NCBI RefSeq assembly: GCF_004027225.2
Contig: NW_022651099.1
Coordinates: forward strand, 1 to 64,000
DNA: 64,000 nt
Reading direction: 5' to 3'
From: Strigops habroptila
Lineage: Eukaryota; Chordata; Aves; Psittaciformes; Psittacidae
Shown: piece by piece, positions 35,100 through 45,123 of the stretch
Layout of the letters: every line of letters begins with the position of its first letter
Numbering within the stretch: the stretch's first letter is position 1
Program-made: the position numbers and the translations under genes
Notes under the pieces: model-generated
Told to the model about the DNA's origin: nothing
What the model saw: the letters and a program-made list of their open reading frames with translations, nothing else
Database searches by the model: none

Positions 35100-37210
35100 G
35101 TCTAATTTGGGGTGTTGGGGGGGCATTTCAAGGTGGTTTCTGGAGGGTTTCGAGCTGATTTTGGGGCAATTTGGGCTGTTTGGGTGTAATTTGGGGTAAT
35201 TCCAGCTGGTTTGGGTGCATTTTGACCTGTTTTGGGTGGATTTTGAGCTGTTTTGGGTGGATTTTGAGCTGCTTTGGGGACTTACGGGGCATTTTGGGGC
35301 GTTTCAGGCTCTTTGGGGGCTGGTTTAAGACCATTAAAGCCGCTTCGGGGGGGTCATTTGAGCTGATCTGGGGCAATTTAGGTGGGTTTTGGGGTGTTTC
35401 GGGCTGGTTCGTGGTGTTTTGGGACACTTGCAGCTGCTTTGGGGCATTTTGGGGGCACTTGGGGTGGGTTTGGGGGCATTTCTGGTTGTTTTAGGGGCAT
35501 TTTGGGCACTTGGGGGGCAATTTGAGCTGGATTTGGGGCATATCAGCCGGGTTTTGGGGCAACTTGAACTGGATTTGGGTCATTTGGGCTGGTTTGGGGC
35601 ATTTCAGGTGGGTTTCGGGGCAATTTGAGCTGGATTTGGGTCATTTGGGCCGGTTTGGGTCATTTCAGGCGGGTTTTGGAGCAATTTGAACTGGATTAGG
35701 GTAATTTGGGCCGTTTTGGGGCATTTCAGTCGGGTTTTGGGGCAATTTGAGCTGGATTTGGGGCATTTCAGGTGGGTTTGGGGGCAATTTGAACTGGATT
35801 TGGGGCACTTCAGGCCGGTTTTGGGCAACTTGAACTGGATTTGGGTAATTTGGGCTGGTTTGGGTCATTTCAGGCGGGTTTTGGAGCAATTTGAACTGGA
35901 TTTGGGTAATTTGGGCCGTTTTGGGGCATTTCAGTCGGGTATTGGGGCAATTTGAGCTGGATTTGGGGCATTTCAGGCGGGTTTGGGGGCAATTTGAACT
36001 GGATTTGGGGCACTTCAGGCCGGTTTTGGGCAACTTGAACTGGATTTGGGTAATTTGGGCTGGTTTGGGTCATTTCAGGCGGGTTTTGGAGCAATTTGAA
36101 CTGGATTTGGGTAATTTGGGCCGTTTTGGGGCATTTCAGTCGGGTATTGGGGCAATTTGAGCTGGATTTGGGGCATTTCAGGCGGGTTTGGGGGCAATTT
36201 GAACTGGATTTGGGGCACTTCAGGCCGGTTTTGGGCAACTTGAACTGGATTTGGGTAATTTGGGCTGGTTTGGGGCATTTCAGGCAGGTTTTGGGGCAAC
36301 TTGAGCTGGATTTGGGTAATTTGGGCTGGTTTGGGGCATTTCAGGCAGGTTTTGGGGCAACTTGAGCTGGATTTGGGTCATTTGGCCTGGTTTGGGGCAT
36401 TTCAGGTGGGTTTTGGGGCAACTTGAGCTGGATTTGGGTAATTTGGGCTGGTTTGGGGCATTTCAGGCAGGTTTTGGGGCAACTTGAGCTGGATTAGGGT
36501 AGTTTGGGCTGGTTTGGGGCATTTCAAGCAGGTTGTCGGGCATTTCAGGCAGGTTTTGGGGCAACTTGAGCTGGATTTGGGTAATTTGGGCTGGTTTGGG
36601 GCATTTCAGGCAGGTTTTGGGGCAACTTGAGCTGGATTAGGGTAGTTTGGGCTGGTTTGGGGCATTTCAAGCAGGTTTTCGGGCATTTCAGGCGGGTTTT
36701 GGGTAATTTGGGCTGGATTTGGGGCATGTCAGCTGAGTTTTGGGGCAACCTAAGCTGGATTTGGGTAATTTGGGCTGGCTTGGGGCATTTAAGGCGGGTT
36801 TTGGGGCAATTTGAGCTGGATTTGGGTCATTTCAGGCAGGTTTTGGAGCAATTTGAGATTGATTTGGGTAATTTGGGCTGGTTTGGCGTATTTCAGGCAC
36901 GTTTTTGAGCAACTTGAGCTGGATTTGGGTAATTTGGGCTTGTTTGGGTCATTTCAGGTGGGTTTTGGGGCAACTTGAGCTGGATTTGGGTAATTTGGGC
37001 TGGTTTGGGTCATTTCAGGTGGGTTTTGGAGCAATTTGAGCTGGATTTGGGTAGTTTGGGCTGGTTTGTTGCACTTCAGGCGAGTTTTAGGGCATATCAG
37101 CCGGGTTTTGGGGCAACTTGAACTGGATTTGGGTAATTTGGGCCGGTTTGGTGCATTTCACGCGCGTTTTGGGGGCCATTTGAGCTGGATTTGGGTCATT
37201 TTGGGCTGGT
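35100..37210. repeat. Intergenic satellite with 205-bp higher-order repeat
   Basis: The basic unit is about 60 bp: 'ggggcaatttgagctggatt', 'tgggtaatttgggctggttt', 'ggcatttcaggcgggttttg'. Between about 35650 and 36240 three blocks repeat every 205 bp almost exactly, each made of diagnostic unit variants (for example 'cagtcgggt' and 'ttggagcaa'). It lies between the MPDU1 poly(A) site and a unique CpG-bearing stretch. Confidence 0.92.
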
Positions 37211-37400
37211 TCGGGACCGCTTTGGCCGCGTTTCTACCGGGCCCTTTATACAGGAGGGAGGCGGAGTCAACGCGGGGGTTTCAATCAGGTCCGCGCTTCC
37301 CCGCGGGCTTCAATCGGGTCCGACCGCGCTGGGTCCTAAAGCCCGATCGTGGGCCAGGGAATCCCGCCAAGGGTTGGGCGGGGGGGATTCCTTCTTCCCA
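37210..37400. other. Unique GC-rich stretch
   Basis: Contains two similar phrases, 'tttcaatcaggtccgcg' and 'cttcaatcgggtccg', in tandem, a 'ctttatacagg' and a 'cccgccaa'. It looks promoter-like, but no exon follows it on either strand. Confidence 0.3.
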
Positions 37401-37402
37401 AT

Positions 37403-37680
37403 GTGGAATCATGGAATGGTTTGAACCCATCACCCCTTGTCCCATCGCTCCAGTCCCATCTCCAGCATCCCTGTAACCCCCTTTCAGCCCCTGGAAGCTG
37501 CTCTGAGGTCTCCACGCAGCTTCTCTTCTCCAGCCCCAATGTTCTCAACCTGGCTCCATACAGGAGATGCTCCAGCCCCTGCTCATCCTGGTGGCTTCCT
37601 CTGGGCTCGCTCCAACAGCTCCATGTCCTTCTGATGTTGAGGACACCACAATTGCACACAACACTCCAAGGTTTTGGGTT
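37403..37680 (-). mobile_element. CR1 LINE 3' fragment, internally deleted
   Basis: The plus strand carries the reverse complement of a CR1 3' end. 'aatcatggaatggtttg' corresponds to the terminal CATTCTATGATT region; then 'cccttgtcccatcgctcc', 'aggtctccacgcagcttctc' and 'gctccaacagctccatgtcc' match the well-known conserved CR1 phrases. Sequence normally lying between the first two phrases is absent. Only the non-autonomous 3' end is left, with no reverse transcriptase frame. CR1 is the dominant LINE of birds and other sauropsids. Confidence 0.88.
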
Positions 37681-38090
37681 GGGTGCTCCAAGGTTTACAG
37701 CCTATCCAATGTATATGATGTCCATGCCAAGCGTCCTGCCTTTCCATCGCCCCTCACTCAATTTCACGCACCCCCTCCTCTTCTTCATCTCTTTCTTTCC
37801 ATGGTTGGATGCCATCATCACTCTCTGGCACCCAACTTACTGCTTAACCCCAGAACCACTTTGCACCCACTTAGTTGCATGGGTTGTACAATGGTTGCGT
37901 TCTTCTTAACCACAGAGTGTGTCTGTCACCCAAAAATGACGTTGTCTTGAACTACAGAGTGGGTCTGTTTAAGCCATGGTATCTCAAACCCTCTGTTTTG
38001 TTCCCTGAGTAACTTATCTATAGATAGATCCATAGGTAGGGATCCATAGATACATATAGATAGACATATATATAGATAGACCACAGATAG
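37680..38090. other. Unique, low-GC stretch, no gene seen
   Basis: About 400 bp of ordinary base composition follows the CR1 fragment, possibly diverged repeat. A short 'tagatagat' tract lies at 38020-38090. No coding signature is seen. Confidence 0.35.
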
Positions 38091-39130
38091 GGAGCCCTGG
38101 AGGACTAAAGGGCCATAGAAAGGGGTCCCTGGAGGACTGAGGGTCACAGAGGGGAGGCTCTGGAGGACTAAGGGGCACATTCAGTGCCCTGGAGGACTCA
38201 CACACCCTAGAGATCCCCTCTTGGAGGACTGAAAGGCCATAGAGATCGCCTCTGGGAGGACTGAGGGGCCACAGAGAGGGGTCCCTGGAGGACTATGGGT
38301 ACGGTCAGTGTCTTGGAGGACTCATAGACCATAGAGATAGACTTATAGACCATAGAGACAGACTTATAGACCATAGAGATAGACTTATGGACCATAGAGA
38401 TCCCCTGTTGGAGGACTATGGACACGCTCAGTATCTTGGAGGACTCATAGACCATAGAGATAGACTTATAGACCATAGAGACAGACTTATAGACCATAGA
38501 GATAGACTTATGGACCATAGAGATCCCCTGTTGGAGGACTATGGACACGCTCAGTATCTTGGAGGACTCATAGACCATAGAGACAGACTTATAGACCATA
38601 GAGATAGACTTATAGACCATAGAGATCCCCTGTTGGAGGACTATGGGCACGTTCAGTATCTTGGCGGACTCCTAGACCATAGAGATAGACTTATAGACCA
38701 TAGAGATAGACTTATAGACCATAGAGATCCCCTCTTGGAGGACTATGGGCACGTTCAGTGTCTTGGAGGACTCACAGACCATAGAGATAGACTTACAGAC
38801 CATAGAGACAGACTTATAGACCATAGAGATAGACTTATAGACCATAGAGATGCCCTCTTGGAGGACCATGGGCACGTTCAGTATCTTGGAGGACTCATAG
38901 ACCATAGAGACAGACTTATAGACCATAGAGATAGACATATACCATAGAGATCCCCTGTTGGAGGACCGAAAGACCACAGAGACGGCGCCCTGGAGGACCA
39001 ACCGGCATTTCCCGTGCGCCAGCGCACCCACCGACCATAGAGATCCCCTTTTGGAGGCCTGAGGGGCACACTCAGCACCCTGAAGCACCCCCATCCCCTC
39101 TTGGAGGACTGGGATACCATAGAGCCAGCA
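38090..39130. repeat. 'accatagagatagactta' satellite
   Basis: A basic unit of 24 bp, 'gacttatagaccatagagat', is grouped into blocks of about 120 bp by the phrase 'cccctgttggaggactatgg' plus 'cacgctcagtatcttggagg' (block starts near 38400, 38520, 38630, 38730 and 38850). At both edges it decays into 'ccctggaggactgagggg' units. It is less GC-rich than the other arrays and ends about 100 bp before LAMTOR4. Confidence 0.9.
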
Positions 39131-39215
39131 CCTTGGAGGACTTCCCTTACCCCTCAACTTCCGGGTTCAGCCCAACCCAGCGAGAGGCGGGAAGGGGGGG
39201 GGGCGTGGCCTCGCC

Positions 39216-39224
39216 GTCACGTGA
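39216..39224 (+). promoter_or_regulatory. LAMTOR4: CLEAR-type E-box at the LAMTOR4 start
   Basis: GTCACGTGA matches the first nine bases of the CLEAR consensus GTCACGTGAC, bound by TFEB/TFE3/MITF at lysosomal genes. It lies 14 bases before the LAMTOR4 ATG in a short unique promoter block. Confidence 0.7.
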
Positions 39225-39237
39225 GCAGGGCGGCACC

Positions 39238-42200
39238 ATGGTGCGCGCCGGGCGGGGGGGGGGTTCCAAGGCGGGGGGGGGGGGGGTCGGTGGGGTCGGA
39301 CCCGATCGTGACCCCCCCCCCCGCCGGTGTTGTTCCCCCCCCCCCCCCCCAGAGCAGTGCGCTCACCCAGGGCCTGGAGCGCGTCCCCGCGCAGGTCGGG
39401 TACCTCGTCATCAGCGACGGCGCCGTCCTGGCGGTGAGCGGGGCCGTGGGGCCTATGGGGCGGGATATGGGGCGATATGGGGCGATATGGGGCGATATGG
39501 GGCGATATGGGGATGGGGGGGGTCTGTGGGGTGGGATATGGGGCGCTATGGGGCGATATGGGGCGGGATATGGGGCGATATGGGGGGATATGGGGTCTAT
39601 GGGGCGGGATATGGGGGGGATATGGGGCGATATGGGGCGGGATATGGGGGCATATGGTGCAGGATATGGGGATGAGGGGGGTCTATGAGGTGGGATATGG
39701 GGGCCTATGGGGTGGGATATGGGGGGATATGGGGCGGGATATGGGGATGGGGGGGTCTATGAGGCTCTATGGGGCGGGATATGGGGATGAGGGGGGTCTA
39801 TGAGGCTCTATGGGGTGGGATATGGGGATGGGGGGGCTATGAGGTGGGATATGGGGGCCTATGGGGCCTATGGGGTGGGATATGGGCATGGGGGGGGCTA
39901 TGGGGTGGGATATGGGGGTCTATGGGGCCTATAGGGTGGGATATGGGGGGATATGGGGCGGGATATGGGGATGGGGGGGTCTATGAGGCTCTATGGGGGG
40001 GGATATGGGGATGGGGGGGTCTATGGGGTGGGATATGGGGGGATATGGGGCGGGATATGGGGATGGGGGGGTCTATGAGGCTCTATGGGGGGGGATATGG
40101 GGATGGGGGGTCTATGGGGTGGGATATGGGGGGCTATGGGGCGGGATATGAGGATGGGGGGGTCTATGAGGCTCTATGAGGCAGGATATGGGGATGGCGG
40201 GGTCTATGGGGTGGGATATGGGGGGATATGGGGCGCGATATGGGGGTCTATGGGGTCTATGGGGTGGGATAGGGTGATGGGGGGTGTCTATGAGGGTCTG
40301 TGGGGTGGGATATGGGGATGGGGGGGTCAGTGGGGTGGGATATGGGGGGATATGGGGCGGGATATGGGGATGGGGGATGTCTGTGAGGCTCTGTGGGGGG
40401 GATATGGGGATGGAGGGGCTATGGGGTGGGATATGGGGGGATATGGGGCAGGATATGGGGATGGGGAGGTCTATGGGGCGGGATATGGGGCGATATGGGG
40501 CAGGATATGGGGGGCTATGGGGTCTATGGGGCGGGATATGAGGATGGGGGGTCTATGAGGCTCTATGGGGCGGAATATGGGGATGGGGGGGTCTATGGGG
40601 TGGGATATGGGGGGATATGGGGCGGGATATGGGGATGAGGGGGGTCTATGAGGCTCTGTGGCGTGAGATCTGGTGATGGGGGGTGTCTATGGGGCGGGAT
40701 ATAGGGGGATATGGGGCAGGATATGGGGATGGGGGGTCTATGAGGGGATATGGGGCTCTATAGGGGGCTATGGGGTGGGATCTGGTGATGGGGAGGTCTA
40801 TGGGGGGGGTCTATGGGGCGGGATATGGGGATGGGGGGGTCTGTGGAGTGGGATATGGGGGGATATGGGGCGGGATATGGGGATGGGGGGTGTCTATGGG
40901 GGGGATATGGGGCGGGATATGGGGATGGGGGGTGTCTATGGGGGGGCTATGGGGCAGGATACGGCGATGGGAGCTGCCTGCGGGGCTCTATGGGGCGGGC
41001 CACGGTGATGGGGGGGGGGTCTGTGGGGCAGCACTTGGGGGTCTCTATGGGGCAGCCCCACTGACCCCCCCGCAGTCCTCGGGGGAGCTGCAGAACGACG
41101 AGGTCTCGGCCGGGCTCCTCTCGGGGCTCGTGGCCGCGGCCTCGGGGCTGCGGCTCCAGCGCGGCCTCGACCCCCCCTTCAAGCGCCTCTCGGGTCAGTG
41201 GGGACCATGGGGGGCAATGGGGGGCTATGGGGGCAATGGGGGGAATGGGGGTAATGGGGCAATGGGGGTAATGGAGGCAATGGGGGTAATGGGGCAATGG
41301 GGGCAGTGGGGGGCAATGGGGAGAATGGGGCAATGGGGGCAATGGGGGCAATGGGGGTAATGGGGGCAATGGGGGCTATGGGGGTAATGGAGGCAATGGG
41401 GGGAATGGGGCAATGGAGGGTAATGGGGCAATGGGGGGTAATGGGGGTAATAGGGGTAATGGGGCAATGGGGGCAATGGGGGTTATGGGGCAATGGGGGT
41501 TATGGGGACAATGGGGCAATGGGGGTAATGGGGGGTAATGGGGCAATGGGGGGTAATGGGGCAACGGGGGGCAATGGGGGCAATGGGGGCAATGGGGGGC
41601 AATGGGAGCAATGGGGGGCAATGGGGCAATGGAGGGTAATGGGGCAATGGAGGGTAATGGGGCAATGGGGGTAATGGGGGCAATGGGGGTAATGGGGCCG
41701 TGGGGGGCAATGGGGTAATGGGGGTCTATGGGGCAATGGGGGTAATGGGGGCAATGGGGCAATGGGGGCTATGGGGGGTAATGGGGCAATGGGGGGCAAT
41801 GGGGGCAATGGGGCAATGGAGGGTAATGGGGGGTAATGGGGCAATGGGGGGCAATGGGGGTAATGGGGCAATGGGGGGCAATGGGGGCAATGGGGCAATG
41901 GAGGGTAATGGGGGTAATGGGGCAATGGGGGGCAATGGGGGTAATGGGGGCAATGGGGCAATGGGGGCTATGGGGGGTAATGGGGCAATGGGGGGCAATG
42001 GGGGGCAATGGGGGTAATGGGGGCAATGGGGCAATGGGGGCTATGGGGGGTAATGGGGCAATGGGGGTAATGGGGGCAATGGGGCAATGGGGGCTATGGG
42101 GGGTAATGGGGCAATGGGGGGCAATGGGGGGCAATGGGGGCAATGGGGCAATGGAGGCAATGGGGCAATGGAGGGTAATGGGGCAATGGGGGTAATGGGG

Positions 42201-42971
42201 GGCAATGGGGGTAATGGGGCCGTGGGGGGCAATGGGGGTAATGGGGGTCTATGGGGCAATGGGGGTAATGGGGGCAATGGGGCAATGGGGGCTATGGGGG
42301 GTAATGGGGCAATGGGGGTAATGGGGGTAATGGGCACAATGGGGGGCAATTTTGGGGGCACAATGGGTGTAATAGGGGCAATGGGGGGCTATGGGGGCAA
42401 TGGGGGGCAATGGGGGAAATGGGCCATGGGGGCAATGGGGGTAATGGGGGTAATGGGGGCAATGGGGTAATGGGGGGCAATGGGGGCAATGGGGGTAATG
42501 GGGGGCAGTGGGGGTAATGGGGGGCAGTGGGGGTAATGGCAATGCGGGGTAATGGGGGGAATGGGGGGCAATTGGGGCAATGATGGTAATGGGGCAATGG
42601 GGGCAATGGGGGTAATGGGGACAATGGGGGGCAATGGGGGCAATGGGGACAAGGGGGGCAATGGGAGTCAATGGGGGTAATGGGGACAATGGCGACACTG
42701 CCGCCTTGTGGCCATCAGGGCAAACAACACCCTGGGACCATTGTAGTCAATGGGGGCCACCAACCGCTGTGCCCATTGGGGACCCCCATTGCCCCCCATT
42801 ACCCCCACTGCCCCCATTACCCCCATTGCCCCCATTACCCCCATTGACTCCATTGCCCCCATTGTCCCCACAGTTGTCTTTGGGGACCACTCTCTGCTCG
42901 TCACCGTCTCGGGCCAGAAGCTCTTTGTGGTGAAACGCCAGAACCACGTCCAGGAGCCTGTCACCGTCTGA
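39238..42971 (+). CDS. LAMTOR4: LAMTOR4, Ragulator complex subunit
   Basis: A subunit of the lysosomal Ragulator complex, which anchors Rag GTPases and mTORC1. Exons: 39238-39240 (the ATG alone, followed by donor GTGCGC), 39353-39433, 41076-41193, 42874-42971. The sum is 300 bases, 99 residues, the same as human LAMTOR4. Recognisable segments are [55 protein letters not shown] and [17 protein letters not shown]; together they form the single roadblock-like fold. The ATG context is GGCACCATGG. All introns beyond the first are satellite-filled, so about 300 coding bases are spread over 3.7 kb. Confidence 0.95.
39450..41060. repeat. LAMTOR4 intron 2 satellite ('ggcgggatatggggatg')
   Basis: G-rich units of 14-40 bp: 'ggggcgggatatgggg', 'gatgggggggtctatg', 'aggctctatgggg'. 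Longer blocks of about 110 bp repeat between 39960 and 40640. Four or more GGG/GGGG runs with short loops per 30 bases mean almost continuous potential for G-quadruplexes in the transcript strand. Confidence 0.92.
41200..42640. repeat. LAMTOR4 intron 3 9-bp minisatellite
   Basis: Units of 8-10 bp, 'atgggggca' and 'atgggggta', with 'atggggggca' length variants. Longer blocks of about 60-90 bp are visible as repeats of repeats. The same 9-mer family recurs in SENP3, TRAPPC14 and GAL3ST4 introns. Confidence 0.92.
42647..42808 (+). repeat. Duplicated module, LAMTOR4 copy
   Basis: A unique core of about 100 bp ('cgacactgccgccttgtggc' to 'aaccgctgtgcccattgggg') is flanked by a G-rich repeat on the left and its complement (C-rich) on the right. 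The same module, about 99% identical, occurs inverted at 56631-56794 in TRAPPC14. It ends about 65 bp before the exon 4 acceptor. Confidence 0.92.
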
Positions 42972-43086
42972 CCCCGTCCCCATTGCCCCCCATTGCCCCC
43001 CCATTGCCCCCATTGCCCCCCCATTGCCCCCCCATTGCCCCCCCTTACCCCCATTGTCCCCAATGTCCCCATCCCTCTATTGAGTC

Positions 43087-43092
43087 AATAAA
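43087..43092 (+). terminator. LAMTOR4: LAMTOR4 poly(A) signal (AATAAA)
   Basis: AATAAA lies 116 bases after the LAMTOR4 stop. The 3' UTR is C-rich repeat. The oppositely oriented TRAPPC14 signal is only 103 bases away, so the two genes converge tail to tail. Confidence 0.85.
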
Positions 43093-43194
43093 CCACATCC
43101 TGACCCCCCCCCCCAATGGCTCCTTTTGGGGTCCCCACCGCGATGTCACGCGTGTCCCCACATGTCATGCGTGTCCCTAAGGCCAGGCCAGCTC

Positions 43195-43200
43195 TTTATT
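43195..43200 (-). terminator. TRAPPC14: TRAPPC14 poly(A) signal
   Basis: TTTATT reads AATAAA on the minus strand. It is the first good signal after the TRAPPC14 stop at 45124 and would give a 3' UTR of about 1.9 kb made largely of minisatellite. Confidence 0.7.
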
Positions 43201-43259
43201 GGCACAAACACAGTGACAGCAGCTGAATAAATACCCCATAATATCCCCATCGGTGTCCC

Positions 43260-44900
43260 TATAGCGTCCCTATGGTGTCCCCAGTGTCACTTAATGGGTG
43301 CCACCACCAGCACATGGAGCCCATTAGGTGATAATAGGGACAATGGGGACACTGGTCCCATAGGGATCTTGTGTCCCTTTGTCCCTATGTCCCCCCCATA
43401 GCTTGTGCCCCCCCCTTGATGTCCCCAATATCACTTAATGGGTCCCCAATGGTCTCCCCAATGTCCCTTAATGGGTGCCACCACCAGCACATGGAGCCCA
43501 TTAAGTGACACTGGGGACACCAGTGGGGGCAATGGGGACAATAGGGATACTGGTCCCATGGGGATCTTGTGTCCCTTTGTCCCCCCCCAAAGCTTGACCA
43601 CCCCCCATAGGTGTTCCCATTGATCCCAGTGGTGTCCCACTGGTATCCCCAATGGTGTCCCCAGTGGTGTCCCCAATGGCGTCCCCATTGGCATCCCCAT
43701 TGTCCCCAGTGGTGTTCCCACTGATCCCACTGGTGTCCCAATGGTGTTCCCAGTGTCCCCAGTGGTGCCCCATTGATCCCAATGGTGTCCCATTGGCATC
43801 TCCATTGTCCCAATGGTGTTCCCATTGATCCCAATGGTGTCCCCATGGTGTTCCCATTGTCGTCAATGGTGTCCCATTGACCCCAGTGGTGTCCCAATGG
43901 TGTTCCCAGTGCCCCATTGTCCCCAATGGTGTCCCAATGGTGTTCCCAGTGTCCCCAGTGGTGTGCCCATTGATCCCAATGGTGTCCCATTGGCATCTCC
44001 ATTGTCCCTATGGTGTTCCCATTGATCCCAATGGTGTCCCAATGGTGTCCCAATGGTGCCCCATTGTCCCCAATGGTGTCCCATTGACCCCAGTGGTGTC
44101 CCAATGGTGTTCCCATTGATCCCAGTGGTGTCCCAATGGTGTTCCCAGAGCCCCATTGTCCCCAATGGTGTCCCAATCGTGTTCCCAGTGTCCCCAGTGG
44201 TGCCCCATTGTCCCCAATGGTGTCCCATTGGCATCTCCATTGTCCCCAGTGGTGTTCCCATTGACCCCAATGGTGTCCCAGTGGTGTTCCCATTGATCCC
44301 AATGGTGACTCAATGGTGTTCCCAGTGTCCCCAATGGTGCCTCATTGTCCCCAATGGTGACCCAATGGTGGTCCCAGTGTCCCCAGTGGTGCCCCATTGT
44401 CCCCAATGGTGTCCCAATGGAGTTCCCATTGTCCCCAATGGTGTCCTAGTGGTGTTTCCAGTGTCCCCAGTGGTGCCCCATTGATCCCAATGGTGTCCCA
44501 ATGGTGTTCCCATTGTCCCCAATGGTGTCCCAACGGTGTTCCTTTTGATCCCAATGGTGACCCAATGGTGTTCCCAGTGTCCCCAGTGGTGCCCCATTGA
44601 TCCCAATGGTGTCCCAATGGTGTTCCCATTGACCCCAATGGTGTTCTCAGTGTTCCCAGTGGTGTCCCATTGGCATTTCCATTGTCCCTATGGTGTTCCC
44701 ATTGACCCCAATGGTGTTCCCATTGATCCCAGTGGTGCCTCATTGTCCCCAATGGTGTCCCATTGGCATCTCCATTGTCCCCAGTGGTCTTCCCATTGAT
44801 CCCAATGGTGTCCCAATGGTGTGCCCATTGATCCCAATGGTGTCCCATTGGCATCCCCATTGCCCCCAGTCGCATCCCATTGACCCCACTGGTGCCCCCA
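43260..44900. repeat. Minisatellite in the TRAPPC14 3' UTR
   Basis: Units of 9-10 bp ('ccaatggtgtc', 'ccattgatcc', 'ccagtggtgt') are organised into blocks of about 27-30 bp and longer. A separate phrase, 'gggtgccaccaccagcacat', is duplicated at about 43289 and 43476. If the poly(A) call is right, the array is part of the mature mRNA, an unusual place for so long a repeat. Confidence 0.88.
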
Positions 44901-45123
44901 ATGTCACTTAATGGGTCCCCACTGATATCCCCTAGCCCCCATCGCCCCCATACCCCCCATAGCCCCCATTGCCCCCCATAGCCCCCCATAGCCCCCATTG
45001 CCCCCATTGCCCCATAGCCCCCATAGCCCCATAGCCCCCCATAGCCCCATAGCCCCCCATAGCCCCCCATAGCCCCCCATAGCCCCATAGCCCCCCATAG
45101 CCCCCCATAGCCCCCCATTGGTG

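Noticed and set aside
37567-37950. Open frame of 127 residues after the CR1 fragment
   Set aside because: Overlaps antisense CR1 sequence and unique low-complexity sequence; no gene signature.
43280-43520. 'gcaccaccagcac' phrase in the TRAPPC14 3' UTR resembling the end of its last exon
   Set aside because: The match is only about 13 bases, too short to claim another exon capture.
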